From assembly GCF_003031405.1 (NCBI RefSeq), contig NZ_CP020469.1, positions 2,666,001 through 2,730,000 on the forward strand: 64,000 nt of DNA, written 5' to 3'. Position numbers and translations under genes: made by a program. Positions 43,641-55,147 of the stretch are shown one piece after another; within the stretch, counting starts at the first letter, position 1; each line of letters begins with the position of its first letter. Under the pieces are notes generated by a model, which did not search any database, was not told the DNA's origin, and worked only from the letters and a program-made list of their open reading frames with translations. This DNA comes from Halomonas sp. 'Soap Lake #6' (GTDB taxonomy: Bacteria; Pseudomonadota; Gammaproteobacteria; Pseudomonadales; Halomonadaceae).

Positions 43641-44030
43641 TTATGACTGGTTAGCCATTTCTTGAACGCGTTGCATCATTTCCGGATCTTGCTGGATGGA
43701 CTGGCCGATCGCATTAAAGGTATCGACATCTAGGCCGCTATCTTCGACGATTTCAATCATACGGTCATTAGCTTCAGCCCGAACTTCCTGTTGGTCAGCT
43801 TCACCCTCTGCTTCCTGCAGACGCTGTGTGTACTCTTGCGAGATCACGGCGATTTCTTGAGAGGCATCGGCGAACTGCTGAAGCTGCTGATCAGAAAAAT
43901 CTTGAGCCGGGGCTTGCTGAGTAGCCATCGGGTCTTGTGCCGGGTCTTGAGCTTGCTGCGCGTGGGCAGTGCCTGCTAACAGACCAGTAGCGAGAAGAGC
44001 AGCAGAAAACAGAGCAGTCATACGTTGCAT
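43641..44030 (-). CDS. DUF4168-domain secreted protein
   Basis: 129 residues with a signal peptide (FSAALLATGLLAGTAHAQQ). The mature part is helical and Gln/Asp/Glu-rich: DFSDQQLQQFADASQEIAVISQEY, then AEANDRMIEIVEDSGLDVDTFNAIGQSIQQDPEMMQRV. This is the DUF4168 pattern. Such proteins are periplasmic and of unknown role, frequent in halophilic gammaproteobacteria. Single gene with its own terminator. Confidence 0.8.
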   Translation of the reverse strand: MQRMTALFSAALLATGLLAGTAHAQQAQDPAQDPMATQQAPAQDFSDQQLQQFADASQEIAVISQEYTQRLQEAEGEADQQEVRAEANDRMIEIVEDSGLDVDTFNAIGQSIQQDPEMMQRVQEMANQS

Positions 44031-44181
44031 AATTAAGAAACCTCATTGGCGCGTTATGAATGTGCCAAGTGTGACGCGCTGTTCAGGAACAGGTTCAACT
44101 TTTTATGTAATTTTAAGCAACCGAAAGAACAAAAAGTAACGAAAACGGTTTTTTTAGAGTAAAAACAGAGGCTTTATATCA

Positions 44182-45108
44182 ATGCGCGCTCATCAGGTAT
44201 CAGATAAAAAAATTTCCTCCTTAGGGCTAACAGCGATGCCTGGGGTATTTGTTCTGCTCTGGAGTACCGGTTTTATTGGCGCAAAATTTGGCCTTCCCTA
44301 TGCTGAACCTTTCACTTTTTTATTCATACGGTTCGTTCTGACCCTACTCGCGCTAATCCCCCTGGTAGGGTTAATGCGTATCGCTTGGCCTTCTTCCCTC
44401 AGGTTATGGGGGCATATCGGCATATCTGGTTTACTAGTGCATGGCACTTACCTTGGTGGTGTCTTCTATGCCATTTACCTAGGTATGCCAGCAGGGCTAG
44501 CAGCGCTTCTGGTTGGCTTACAGCCGTTGTTAACTGCTGCCTGTGCGGGACCATTGCTAGGCGAACGCTTAACCTCTCGCCAATGGCTAGGGCTTTTGCT
44601 CGGGCTAATAGGGATTAGCCTGGTGCTTGGCAGCAAGCTTGATATGGGCAACTCACTATTCGAAGGGTTTGGCATTGGTGCGCTATTAAGCGTTATTGCA
44701 GCCCTGCTCGGCATTTCGCTCGGAACTCTTTATCAAAAACGTTACTGCACCAGCATGCCCCTGCTTTCCGGGGCGGTGATTCAATATATCGCCGCAGGCT
44801 CGTTGTTAGGTGTCGGTGCACTCCTGTTTGAGACGCGGGAAGTACAATGGAGTACAACGTTTATCCTCACATTAGGCTGGCTTGTACTGATTCTTTCGAT
44901 TGCGGCTATTTTGTTACTGATGGCCTTGATAAAAAAAGGCGAAGCTTCAAGAGTGGCCAGCCTCTTTTACCTTGTGCCGCCGGTCACTGCGCTACAGGCA
45001 TGGTGGCTCTTTGACGAGCGCCTGCCACTGCTCGGGTTAGCGGGGATGGTCGTTGCCATTATGGGTGTCATTATGGTGGTACGGCGCCCCCGTAAAGCGG
45101 CCTATTGA
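44182..45108 (+). CDS. EamA/DMT-family transporter
   Basis: 308 residues with ten hydrophobic helices in two EamA repeats (VLLWSTGFIGAKFGLPYAEPFTFLFIRF in the first, a weaker repeat from about 160). Members export amino acids, purines or other metabolites. It is convergent with mtgA, four bases apart. Substrate unknown. Confidence 0.85.
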   Translation: MRAHQVSDKKISSLGLTAMPGVFVLLWSTGFIGAKFGLPYAEPFTFLFIRFVLTLLALIPLVGLMRIAWPSSLRLWGHIGISGLLVHGTYLGGVFYAIYLGMPAGLAALLVGLQPLLTAACAGPLLGERLTSRQWLGLLLGLIGISLVLGSKLDMGNSLFEGFGIGALLSVIAALLGISLGTLYQKRYCTSMPLLSGAVIQYIAAGSLLGVGALLFETREVQWSTTFILTLGWLVLILSIAAILLLMALIKKGEASRVASLFYLVPPVTALQAWWLFDERLPLLGLAGMVVAIMGVIMVVRRPRKAAY

Positions 45109-45112
45109 AACA

Positions 45113-45829
45113 TTACAAACGCTGCAAATAGCTGACGCCGCCTAAGTTGCGCATTTGCTGACGAATCCACTGGCCACGCCGCTCAACCTGGGCATCTGGC
45201 CGAGATGCGCTGCGGGTACGGGGGCTAGGCAGAATAGCTGCTAGCAAGCTTGCTTGACGCTCGGTTAACGCACTGCCTGAAGCACCAAAATAGTGATCGG
45301 CAGCCGCTTCCAGCCCAAACACACCGGTGTCCCACTCAGCTACATTCAAGTAAACCTCTAAAATACGCTGCTTGCTCCAGAACGTTTCAATCAGCAGCGT
45401 AAACCACGCTTCAAGCCCTTTACGAGCCCAGCTGCGACCACTCCATAAAAAAACGTTCTTCGCGGTCTGTTGGCTTAGCGTGCTGGCCCCGCGTAGACGC
45501 GCACCATCACGGCTGGCTTGCCAGGCGCGCTGCATTTCGACTAAATCGAACCCCCGATGGGCAGGAAAGCGCTGGTCTTCAGCGGCAATCACCGCCAACT
45601 TGGCGTTACTGGATAAATTATCCCAGCTACGCCATTGGCGTTTTATTTCAATGGGTTCGCTATTTATCCAGCTTTGTATTTTACGCTCTACCATCACCAT
45701 GGAGCCTGGGGGCGGCACAAAGCGAAAGAGCAGGACTAAAGCAACTGAGAGCACCACAAAAAGCAGCGCACCACGCCAAACAAGACGCCATAAAAGGCGA
45801 AGAAAACGGCGCAGTGCGCGATTGAGCAT
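45113..45829 (-). CDS. mtgA: Monofunctional peptidoglycan glycosyltransferase MtgA
   Basis: 238 residues: one membrane anchor (about 15-35) and a GT51 domain with VIAAEDQRFPAHRGFD (catalytic Glu), GASTLSQQTAKNVFLW and LEVYLNVAEWDTGVFG. It polymerises lipid II into glycan strands in the periplasm. There is no transpeptidase domain, as expected for MtgA. It lies 10 bases after the formylglutathione hydrolase gene on the same strand. Confidence 0.93.
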   Translation of the reverse strand: MLNRALRRFLRLLWRLVWRGALLFVVLSVALVLLFRFVPPPGSMVMVERKIQSWINSEPIEIKRQWRSWDNLSSNAKLAVIAAEDQRFPAHRGFDLVEMQRAWQASRDGARLRGASTLSQQTAKNVFLWSGRSWARKGLEAWFTLLIETFWSKQRILEVYLNVAEWDTGVFGLEAAADHYFGASGSALTERQASLLAAILPSPRTRSASRPDAQVERRGQWIRQQMRNLGGVSYLQRL

Positions 45830-45839
45830 TTCGGTATCC

Positions 45840-46694
45840 TTAACGCTTCATAAGATGCTCGGCATGATAGCGCAAGTGGTCCTCAATGAACGAGGCGATA
45901 AAGAAGTAGCTGTGATCATACCCTGGCTGACGACGCAGTGTGAGTGGATGATCATGCTCTTCACAAACGGCCTCTAAACGTTCTGGCATCAGCTGCTCTC
46001 CCAAGAATTGGTCAGCGTCCCCCTGGTCAATAAACAGACGTTGGCGAGAAGCTCCATTTGCCACCAGCTCACAGGCATCGTATTGACGCCAGCGAGACGG
46101 GTCATCACCCAGATAACTAGTGAAAGCATTTTTCCCCCAAGGGCAGTTCATTGGGTTAACAATAGGGGCAAATGCGGACACAGAGCGGAACCGGCCGGGG
46201 TGACGAAGGGCGAGAATTAACGCGCCATGCCCTCCCATAGAGTGGCCGCTGATCGACTCACGCCCATTAACCGGAAAGTGCTGCCGTACGACAGAAGGAA
46301 GCTCTTCCACCACATAGTCATACATGCGGTAGTTGGATTTCCACGGCGTCTGGGTAGCATTGACATAGAAGCCAGCGCCAGAGCCAAGATCATAGCTGTC
46401 GTGTTCACCGGGCAGGTCGGTGCCACGTGGGCTGGTATCAGGACATACAATCGCCACACCAAGTTCTGCGGCAATACGGTGGGCACCCGCCTTCTGCATA
46501 AAGTTTTCGTCGTTACAGGTAAGACCTGACAACCACCACAGCAGCGGCACCCGCTCGTTTTCTGCCTGGGGCGGCAAATACACAGCAAACACCATGTCAC
46601 AGTCCAGCGCCCGGGAGTAGTGGCGGTAGCGCTTGTGCCAGCCGCCACAACTGCGGTTGGCCGACACCAGTTCTAAAGTTTCGCTCATGCTCAT
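45840..46694 (-). CDS. fghA: S-formylglutathione hydrolase
   Basis: 284 residues of the esterase D family. The nucleophile elbow is GHSMGGHGA, with the oxyanion region LLWWLSGLTCNDENFMQKAGA and a C-terminal His in GYDHSYFFI. It hydrolyses S-formylglutathione to formate and glutathione, the second step of formaldehyde detoxification. It follows the dehydrogenase gene by 76 bases. Two ATG codons (46694 and 46688) compete as start. Confidence 0.93.
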   Translation of the reverse strand: MSMSETLELVSANRSCGGWHKRYRHYSRALDCDMVFAVYLPPQAENERVPLLWWLSGLTCNDENFMQKAGAHRIAAELGVAIVCPDTSPRGTDLPGEHDSYDLGSGAGFYVNATQTPWKSNYRMYDYVVEELPSVVRQHFPVNGRESISGHSMGGHGALILALRHPGRFRSVSAFAPIVNPMNCPWGKNAFTSYLGDDPSRWRQYDACELVANGASRQRLFIDQGDADQFLGEQLMPERLEAVCEEHDHPLTLRRQPGYDHSYFFIASFIEDHLRYHAEHLMKR

Positions 46695-46770
46695 GGCCAG
46701 GCTCCTTGAGAAGATGAAAACGCGGCAGAGGATCCCTACCGCGCTCTGTTACCCTTTTTATCCATAATAC

Positions 46771-47927
<1,157 letters not shown>

Positions 47928-48058
47928 ACCGATTACCGGTTTGACCATAAGACCGCAGTGGATGAAGTTTAGGCCAGCTAGTGGGCCTAGATAAGAGGGG
48001 ATATACTCACAAGATTATTGCTACTGAGCAACAATCACCAATTTCTCAAGGAGCACCT

Positions 48059-48970
48059 ATGCAGCGCTGGGACCGTATTGAAGCGTTTGTTGAAGTAGTG
48101 CGGCTAGGCACCTTTTCGGCTGCCGCCCGCCATCTAAAAGTATCGACATCACATATTAGCCGCCTGGTAAGCCAGCTTGAAAACCAGTTGGGTGTGCAGC
48201 TTCTTTATCGCACTACGCGGCAAATTCGCCTAACCGATGCAGGTGCTATTTATGTTGAACACTGCCGCCATTTATTCGACGGCCTGCGCGATGCAGAACA
48301 AGCCATTAGCGAATTGCAGTCCAAACCCCGTGGGCTACTTAAACTGACCTCTGCCACTACCTTTGGCGAACGCTATATCGCCCCACTGGTAAATAATTTC
48401 CAATGCCTACACCCCCAACTAGAGGTGCATATGCATTTTACCAACCGCCGCGTGGAGCTAATTGAAGAGGGTTTCGACATTGCCATTCGTATGGGGGTAC
48501 TCAAGGACTCAACCCTCATTGCCAAACGGCTATGCGAACGGAGGGAGTATATAGTGGGGTCTTGGGCCTATTTCCGCCAAGCACCCAGGCCACATACACT
48601 TTCAGAACTGAGCCAACATCGCTGCCTAATTGGCTCGCGCCCTAACTGGCTGTTTGAGGTCAATGGGCAGCGTCGCGAAGTCAAAGTAGAGAGCTGTTGG
48701 AGCGGTAATTCTGGGCCCGCCTTATTAGACGCTGCACTAAAAGGGTTGGGCCTGGCTCAGCTACCGGATTACTACGTAGCGCCCTACCTTGCCAGCGGCG
48801 AGCTAATAGCGGTGCTGGAACCATTCCAGCACCATGATACTGCTGTGTGGGCGGTCTATCCTCGCCACCGCCACTTATCACCGAAAATTCGTCAGCTGGT
48901 CGATTATCTTGTCGCTAATATTGACAGCGTCTTACCAAGCCCACCACCTGCTAGCACTCAATCGCATTAA
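48059..48970 (+). CDS. LysR-family regulator, probably of frmA-fghA
   Basis: 303 residues from ATG 48059 ([17 protein letters not shown]), behind CAAGGAGCACC. The HTH is [28 protein letters not shown], followed by a CrgA/DsdC-like effector domain. It is divergent from the formaldehyde detoxification genes, which is where a dedicated regulator such as a FrmR replacement sits in many proteobacteria. It ends overlapping the convergent sdaA stop by 20 bases. Confidence 0.85.
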   Translation: MQRWDRIEAFVEVVRLGTFSAAARHLKVSTSHISRLVSQLENQLGVQLLYRTTRQIRLTDAGAIYVEHCRHLFDGLRDAEQAISELQSKPRGLLKLTSATTFGERYIAPLVNNFQCLHPQLEVHMHFTNRRVELIEEGFDIAIRMGVLKDSTLIAKRLCERREYIVGSWAYFRQAPRPHTLSELSQHRCLIGSRPNWLFEVNGQRREVKVESCWSGNSGPALLDAALKGLGLAQLPDYYVAPYLASGELIAVLEPFQHHDTAVWAVYPRHRHLSPKIRQLVDYLVANIDSVLPSPPPASTQSH

Positions 48971-50318
48971 CGGCCAACCCACCCTTGGAGGTCTCTTTAT
49001 ACTTATCCTGCATATCACGACCTGTGTCGCGCATTGTGCGAATGACCTTATCTAGCGAGATAAAATGCTCACCGTCACCGTGAAGCGCCATGCGCGCTGC
49101 GTTAATCGCCTTAACCGAGGCAATCGCATTACGCTCAATACATGGCACTTGCACCAATCCAGCAACTGGGTCACAGGTAAGCCCTAAATTATGTTCAAGG
49201 CCAATTTCAGCAGCGTTCTCCACCTGTTTCGCGGAACCACCCAGCACTTCGGCTAGCCCCGCTGCCGCCATGGCGCAGGCAGACCCCACCTCCCCTTGAC
49301 AGCCAACCTCAGCGCCAGAAATAGAAGCGTTTTTCTTGCACAAAATACCGACAGCTCCTGCAGCAAGAAGGAAGTCCACGACATCCGCATCACAAGCATC
49401 GGGCTCAAACTTGAGGTAATAAGCCAAAACGGCAGGCACAATACCCGCCGCACCGTTAGTAGGCGCGGTGACCATGCGACGTCCAGCGGCATTCTCTTCA
49501 TTGACAGCAAGGGCAAAGAGATTGACCCAGTCCATAACGGTAAAGCTAGAGACTATTAACCGCTGGTTATCCGGTGGTGAAAGTAGCTGTTGATGCAACG
49601 ACTGAGCACGCCGCCTGACATTAAGCCCACCAGGTAAGCATCCTGAAGCCTTTAGGCCGTTTTCGATACTCGCTTGCATGGCGTGCCAAATGGTCAGCAG
49701 CTCTTGGCGGATGGCCTCTTCACCGCGCCACGCTTTTTCATTTTCTAGCATGAGCTGGCTGATACGGAGCTGATGCGTTTGGCATAGTGCAAGCAACTCG
49801 CTACCGGTATCAAAAGGATAAGGTAGCGTTGTGACATCCTCTTCAACACCACCTTGCTCCGCGCACGCCTGATCAATATAGAAGCCACCTCCTAAGGAGT
49901 AATAAGTATTGGTGGCGACTACGTTTTCATCTTGGTAAGCCGTTAACACCATCGCATTGGGGTGAAACGGTAAGCAGCTATCGTCCCACTCAATATCGTG
50001 CTTCCGATCAAATGCTAGTGTTTGCCCACCTGGCAGCGTTAAAGCGCCCCCCTGGTCCAAGGCTTCCAGTCTTGGCTCAATGCTATCGGGATCAATCGTC
50101 TCCGGCGCCTCGCCCATTAGCCCCATGATCACCGCTCTGTCTGTCCCATGGCCTACCCCCGTGGATGCTAGAGAACCATGTAGCCGCACGACAAGACGGC
50201 TACATGGCTGCTTTCCCAGCGATTGTGCAAAAGCGCTGGCGGCGCGCATCGGCCCAACGGTATGAGAGCTAGAAGGCCCGACGCCAATTCTAAAAAGATC
50301 AAACACACTAATTGCCAT
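48951..50318 (-). CDS. sdaA: L-serine ammonia-lyase (iron-sulfur type)
   Basis: 455 residues. The N-terminal regulatory beta domain ([24 protein letters not shown]) is followed by the catalytic alpha domain with the iron-sulfur cysteines ([25 protein letters not shown] and [16 protein letters not shown]). It converts L-serine to pyruvate and ammonia using a [4Fe-4S] cluster. Size and motifs are normal. Single gene. Confidence 0.95.
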   Translation of the reverse strand: MAISVFDLFRIGVGPSSSHTVGPMRAASAFAQSLGKQPCSRLVVRLHGSLASTGVGHGTDRAVIMGLMGEAPETIDPDSIEPRLEALDQGGALTLPGGQTLAFDRKHDIEWDDSCLPFHPNAMVLTAYQDENVVATNTYYSLGGGFYIDQACAEQGGVEEDVTTLPYPFDTGSELLALCQTHQLRISQLMLENEKAWRGEEAIRQELLTIWHAMQASIENGLKASGCLPGGLNVRRRAQSLHQQLLSPPDNQRLIVSSFTVMDWVNLFALAVNEENAAGRRMVTAPTNGAAGIVPAVLAYYLKFEPDACDADVVDFLLAAGAVGILCKKNASISGAEVGCQGEVGSACAMAAAGLAEVLGGSAKQVENAAEIGLEHNLGLTCDPVAGLVQVPCIERNAIASVKAINAARMALHGDGEHFISLDKVIRTMRDTGRDMQDKYKETSKGGLAVNAIEC

Positions 50319-50528
50319 GGTATTTTCCGCCCCTCAGCGGTTGCTATGACTTACCACTACTACTTTGCAGTGTTACTTGCTCATCGTCGAGTCATTCACG
50401 GCCCACGGCCTGTCTCCACTCCAAAAAAGATCAGCGTGCTTACATAGTTAAGTGACGATATAATGAACATTCACCCATGCATGTATCCCTCTACATAGAT
50501 TACTCACGACCCCGATAAGGATGCTGGT

Positions 50529-51167
50529 ATGCCTCCATCACCACCCCAGTGGCCAATAAGCTTTGGCTACGCTTTGTTGCGTGCAACGCTGTATGTACTT
50601 TTTATCGCGGGCATCGCCCAGGGAGGCTACTTCGAAGCTCTCTATTTTCCCAATGTGCGCTATAGCGAATTAGGCTTTACAGAGTTCACCCAAACACTGG
50701 TATTAGCCAGCTGCTGCATACTACTCATCTACATACGCCAGGTACTTCGTGTCTGGCCTACCGTCACCTTATTGTTGCTTGCCTTTGTCGCTGCATCACT
50801 AGTTCGCGAGCAGGATTTTTTCCTCGACCATTACGTTGCCAGGCATACCTGGAAAATATTGGTTACTCTTATCGTAGTACCAGCCCTCGTCTGGGTCATT
50901 GTCCAGCGACGTCGCTTTCTGGAAGAGTTTAAATACTATAGCAATACATTTGCCTTTGGGCTGTTCGCCGCGGGCACTCTTGTTACCTACATTTTTTCAC
51001 GCCTGTATGGTCGTCAAGATTTCTGGCGTGCGGTACTACAAGAGAATTACATACGTGATTTCAAAAATATTGCCGAGGAATCCATTGAGCTACTCGGTTA
51101 CAGCTTAATTTTATTCGCTATGATTGAGCTTCTTTTACTTGCCCGCCGAATAGCTCAAGCACGCTAA
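50529..51167 (+). CDS. Unknown membrane protein
   Basis: 212 residues, with about five or six hydrophobic helices (about 13-33, 53-70, 78-92, 110-127, 140-158, 190-207). I do not recognise the family. Conserved-looking polar stretches are REQDFFLDHYVARHTWK and LYGRQDFWRAVLQENYIRDFKNIAEE; the latter ends in acidic residues before the last helix. Single gene. It may be related to the uncharacterised membrane proteins seen in marine bacteria. Confidence 0.65.
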   Translation: MPPSPPQWPISFGYALLRATLYVLFIAGIAQGGYFEALYFPNVRYSELGFTEFTQTLVLASCCILLIYIRQVLRVWPTVTLLLLAFVAASLVREQDFFLDHYVARHTWKILVTLIVVPALVWVIVQRRRFLEEFKYYSNTFAFGLFAAGTLVTYIFSRLYGRQDFWRAVLQENYIRDFKNIAEESIELLGYSLILFAMIELLLLARRIAQAR

Positions 51168-51304
51168 AACTCGCAGTAAATACATCATTTACTCTACGCC
51201 GCTCAACGATACGGTTAGGCGGCATTTCATTTTTTAGATCGCGCTATGCGTAAAGCCATTTGCGCCACCCCACGCTTCAACGTAGTGTCGCCAGCCAGGC
51301 CTAA

Positions 51305-52921
51305 ATGGGCACTTTTGCTAAAAAAACCCACACTGACGACATAAACCCTATGACAAAACCACAAAATCGCGAAGAAACCCTAAAACGAGGGGCATTCACA
51401 CGCTTCCTCGATAGCGTTGAGTGGCTCGGCAACCTACTCCCTCACCCCGTCACTCTGTTTGCCATTCTCTGTATACTCGTTGTAGTGGCCAGCGGAATTG
51501 CTGGTGCACTCGGCGTCTCTGTTGCAGACCCACGCCCTGCCAATGAAGGCGAGTGGATTGCGGTTAACTCACTGTTAAACGCTGAAGGGCTTCGCCGCCT
51601 AGTCACCGAAATGGTAACGAACTTCACCGGCTTTGCCCCCCTAGGCACGGTACTTGTTGCTATGCTGGGCGTTGGCATTGCCGAACACTCAGGGCTGCTA
51701 TCTGCCAGCATGCGTGCCTTAGTGCTTAACCGCTCACCACGCATTGTGACTTACGCCATAGTATTTGCGGGCATTATGTCCAACATGGCGGCTGAACTTG
51801 GCTATGTGGTACTTATCCCCTTGGCCGCGATGATCTTTCATTCGCTTGGGCGTCACCCGCTGGCAGGCCTTGCCGCTGCATTCTGCGGGGTATCCGGGGG
51901 GTACAGCGCTAACTTACTGATTGGCACCGTCGACCCACTGCTCTCGGGTATTACCCAGGAAGCAGCAAGACTGCTAGACCCTGCTTATATAGTAGGTGCG
52001 GAAGCCAATTGGTTCTTTATGTTTGCCAGCACGTTTTTCGTCACCTTGATTGGCGGCTTTGTTACCGAACGCATCGTGGAGCCTAAGCTAGGCAAATTTG
52101 ACTCTGCCTACGCCGATAGTGATATCGACCAGCAGCGTATGGAAGGCCTTACCAACGATGAAAAACGTGCTCTAAAAGGCACGGGGTTAGCCACACTGAT
52201 TTTGATTGCACTCGTGGCAATTATGGTAGTGCCCGAGGGCGGAATTTTACGCAATCCTGAGACTGGCTTAGTGAGTGGCTCGCCATTTCTACGCGGCATT
52301 GTAGTAATCGTAGCGGTCTCCTTTAGCATTTTAGGTTTCACCTACGGGCGCTTGGCAGGCACCATGCGAAATGACCGAGATGTGGTCGATGCCATGGCGA
52401 AAAGCATGAGCAGTTTGGGCTTGTATATCGTACTGGTATTTTTTGCCGCCCAGTTTGTAGCACTGTTCAACTGGAGCAACTTTGGTACGGTAACCGCCGT
52501 TGCAGGAGCAGACTTGTTACAGTCATTGGGGTTACGTGGCCCAGGTCTGTTTGCGCTGTTTATCATTATGTGTGCCTTCGTTAACTTATCGCTAGGCAGC
52601 GCTTCCGCTCAGTGGGCTGTAACTGCACCAATCTTTGTGCCCATGCTTATGCTGATGGGCTATGCCCCGGAAGTTATCCAAGCGGCATACCGAATCGGCG
52701 ACTCAGTCACCAACCTCATCACACCGATGATGAGCTATTTCGGTTTGATTCTTGCCGTGGCGACACGCTACCGGAAGGATATGGGCATTGGTACCCTGGT
52801 AGCCATTATGCTGCCCTATACGCTGTTTATGCTGGTTGGCTGGACGTTACTGTTCTTTATCTGGGTATTCGTTTTCGGCTTACCGGTTGGCCCAGGATCC
52901 GCCACCCACTACACGCTGTAA
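51305..52921 (+). CDS. AbgT-family transporter
   Basis: 538 residues from ATG 51305; ATG 51350 (MTKPQNREE) is an alternative and neither has a strong ribosome site. Many membrane helices carry the AbgT pattern: RFLDSVEWLGNLLPHPVTLF, GIAEHSGLLSASMRALVL, GVSGGYSANLLIGTVDPLLSG and SASAQWAVTAPIFVPM. The family includes p-aminobenzoyl-glutamate importers and sulfonamide exporters (MtrF, YdaH). No abgAB hydrolase genes are adjacent. Confidence 0.88.
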   Translation: MGTFAKKTHTDDINPMTKPQNREETLKRGAFTRFLDSVEWLGNLLPHPVTLFAILCILVVVASGIAGALGVSVADPRPANEGEWIAVNSLLNAEGLRRLVTEMVTNFTGFAPLGTVLVAMLGVGIAEHSGLLSASMRALVLNRSPRIVTYAIVFAGIMSNMAAELGYVVLIPLAAMIFHSLGRHPLAGLAAAFCGVSGGYSANLLIGTVDPLLSGITQEAARLLDPAYIVGAEANWFFMFASTFFVTLIGGFVTERIVEPKLGKFDSAYADSDIDQQRMEGLTNDEKRALKGTGLATLILIALVAIMVVPEGGILRNPETGLVSGSPFLRGIVVIVAVSFSILGFTYGRLAGTMRNDRDVVDAMAKSMSSLGLYIVLVFFAAQFVALFNWSNFGTVTAVAGADLLQSLGLRGPGLFALFIIMCAFVNLSLGSASAQWAVTAPIFVPMLMLMGYAPEVIQAAYRIGDSVTNLITPMMSYFGLILAVATRYRKDMGIGTLVAIMLPYTLFMLVGWTLLFFIWVFVFGLPVGPGSATHYTL

Positions 52922-52930
52922 ATATCCACT

Positions 52931-52978
52931 ACGTAGCATGAAAAGTACGTAGCACAAAAAGTACACAGCACAAAAAGC
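52931..52978. repeat. 16-bp tandem repeat, three copies
   Basis: ACGTAGCATGAAAAGT, ACGTAGCACAAAAAGT and ACACAGCACAAAAAGC run in succession and merge into the terminator of rpoD. Confidence 0.85.
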
Positions 52979-53006
52979 CCGTCGTTCTCAGAACGGCGGG
53001 CTTTTT
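52972..53006. terminator. Bidirectional terminator between abgT-like gene and rpoD
   Basis: AAAAAGCCCGTCGTTC pairs with GAACGGCGGGCTTTTT around TCA (one G-T pair). T runs are present on both strands, which fits convergent genes. Confidence 0.92.
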
Positions 53007-53063
53007 AAGTAACTAGGGTAACGGTAGCTATACCGCCCCCTGCTAGCTTCTTCTGACTAATAC

Positions 53064-54920
53064 TTACTCGTCGAGGAACGAGCGCAGTGGCTCAGAGCGG
53101 CTTGGATGGCGTAGCTTGCGCAATGCCTTCGCTTCGATCTGGCGGATCCGCTCGCGGGTAACGTCGAACTGCTTACCTACTTCCTCCAGCGTATGGTCGG
53201 TATTCATATCAATACCAAAACGCATGCGCAGCACCTTCGCTTCGCGGGCGGTTAAGCCGCCAAGTACGTTGCGAGTGGCTTCGATCAAACCTTCACCGGT
53301 AGCCATATCAATCGGCAGCAACATAGTGCCATCTTCGATAAAGTCACCCAGGTGTGAGTCATCATCATCACCAATAGGCGTCTCCATGGAGATCGGCTCT
53401 TTGGCAATTTTGAGCACCTTGCGCACTTTGTCTTCCGGCATTTCCAGGCGTTCGCCCAGCTCTTCCGGAGTCGGCTCACGGCCCATTTCCTGCAGCATCT
53501 GGCGCGACACGCGATTGAGCTTGTTGATGGTCTCAATCATGTGCACCGGAATACGGATAGTACGCGCCTGGTCTGCAATGGAGCGGGTAATCGCCTGACG
53601 AATCCACCAAGTGGCGTAAGTCGAGAACTTATAACCGCGGCGGTATTCAAACTTGTCTACCGCCTTCATCAGACCAATGTTGCCTTCCTGGATTAAATCC
53701 AAGAACTGCAGGCCACGGTTGGTATACTTCTTAGCTATCGAGATAACCAAGCGCAGGTTTGCCTCAACCATCTCTTTCTTGGCGCGACGAGCCTTCGCCT
53801 CACCAATAGAAAGCTTGCGGTTAACCTCTTTAAGGTCGGCCACGGTGAGCTGCACCATGTCTTCCTCAAAAGCGATCTTACGCTGGGAGCGAGCGATATC
53901 GGCACGCAACGGCTCTAGGCGGTCAGCATACTTGGGCTGCGCTGCCTGGAAAGTATCTAGCCATTTCTGGTCAGACTCGTTACCAGGGAAAGACTTAATA
54001 AATGTCTTACGCGGCACCTTGGCTTTCTTAACGCACAGCTGCATCACCGCTTTTTCCTGGGCTCGCACCTGCTCAACACTGATACGTACCTGGCCTACCA
54101 AGCGCTCAAAATGCTTCGGCACTAACTTGATCGGCGAAAAAAGCTCAGCAAGACGAGCTTGCTCGGTTTTCAGCACAGCGCTACCGCGACCGTGCTTCGC
54201 CAGCGCCGCCTCTACTACAACATTCTGCTCACGAATCTGCTCGAAGCGGGCTTTCGCCTCTTCAGGATCCGGGCCGCCTTCACTTGCCGTAGAGTCGTCA
54301 TCTTCGTCGTCATCATCGCTGTCGATATCATGGTCATCGCTCAGCTCGGCATCGACTTCAGGCTCTGGCACTTCAGCTTCTGCAACGCCAGGAATCCCTT
54401 CATCAGGATCGATAAAGCCCGAGAACAGGTCAGACAAGCGGCCTGGGGCTTCTTCATCCTGGGTGGCGTCGTAGGCTTCGAGGATGGAGGCAACCGCGCC
54501 AGGCAAATATGCCAGCGCCGACATTACTTCACGGGTACCCTCTTCGATCCGTTTGGCGATTTCAATTTCGCCTTCACGGGTCAAAAGCTCGACCGTTCCC
54601 ATCTCACGCATGTACATGCGTACGGGGTCAGTGGTGCGACCGACGTCGCTTTCCACAGCGGCGAGTGCCGCTACGGCCTCTTCCGCAGCGGACTCGTCCG
54701 TGGAGTGATCCGACATCATCAAAGTGTCTTCATCTGGCGCTTCTTCAACGACACTAATACCCATGTCGTTGATCATGCCAATGATGTCTTCCACTTGATC
54801 CGGGTCGGCGATATCCTCGGGTAGATGGTCGTTGACCTCGGCATAGGTCAGGTAACCCTGTTCCTTGCCGCGCGCGATCAACTCCTTCAGACGCGACTGC
54901 TGCTGCGCATTTCCAGCCAT
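53064..54920 (-). CDS. rpoD: RNA polymerase sigma-70 factor RpoD
   Basis: 618 residues from ATG 54920 ([14 protein letters not shown]). Region 1.1 spans about 1-80, region 1.2 has [21 protein letters not shown], and a very acidic non-conserved region ([14 protein letters not shown]) follows. Region 2 contains [23 protein letters not shown] and [13 protein letters not shown], then region 3, and region 4 has [20 protein letters not shown]. It directs RNA polymerase to housekeeping promoters. Last gene of rpsU-dnaG-rpoD. The frame stays open 42 codons upstream, but that part lacks homology and a ribosome site. Confidence 0.96.
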   Translation of the reverse strand: MAGNAQQQSRLKELIARGKEQGYLTYAEVNDHLPEDIADPDQVEDIIGMINDMGISVVEEAPDEDTLMMSDHSTDESAAEEAVAALAAVESDVGRTTDPVRMYMREMGTVELLTREGEIEIAKRIEEGTREVMSALAYLPGAVASILEAYDATQDEEAPGRLSDLFSGFIDPDEGIPGVAEAEVPEPEVDAELSDDHDIDSDDDDEDDDSTASEGGPDPEEAKARFEQIREQNVVVEAALAKHGRGSAVLKTEQARLAELFSPIKLVPKHFERLVGQVRISVEQVRAQEKAVMQLCVKKAKVPRKTFIKSFPGNESDQKWLDTFQAAQPKYADRLEPLRADIARSQRKIAFEEDMVQLTVADLKEVNRKLSIGEAKARRAKKEMVEANLRLVISIAKKYTNRGLQFLDLIQEGNIGLMKAVDKFEYRRGYKFSTYATWWIRQAITRSIADQARTIRIPVHMIETINKLNRVSRQMLQEMGREPTPEELGERLEMPEDKVRKVLKIAKEPISMETPIGDDDDSHLGDFIEDGTMLLPIDMATGEGLIEATRNVLGGLTAREAKVLRMRFGIDMNTDHTLEEVGKQFDVTRERIRQIEAKALRKLRHPSRSEPLRSFLDE

Positions 54921-55147
54921 AGAAACCCTATCTCGACGAAGAAGAATGAAACACCTGGGGGGCGCTGAATCGTATAAACTCAACAAGCCGTACAGTATAG
55001 CGTAAATAGCTGGTTTTTTTCCAGCAGAACGTATTTGCGCGGTCACCCAGGTGTGTTAGGTTATTCGGTTAGGCCAGCGTTTGGCGACTGACCTTTATCT
55101 GGTGTCAGAGTAGGAGAATTCAACCCCTACAACAAATGCCTGCGTTA

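Noticed and set aside
53653..54824. Long plus-strand frames opposite rpoD
   Set aside because: Antisense shadows of rpoD, rich in Ser and Arg.
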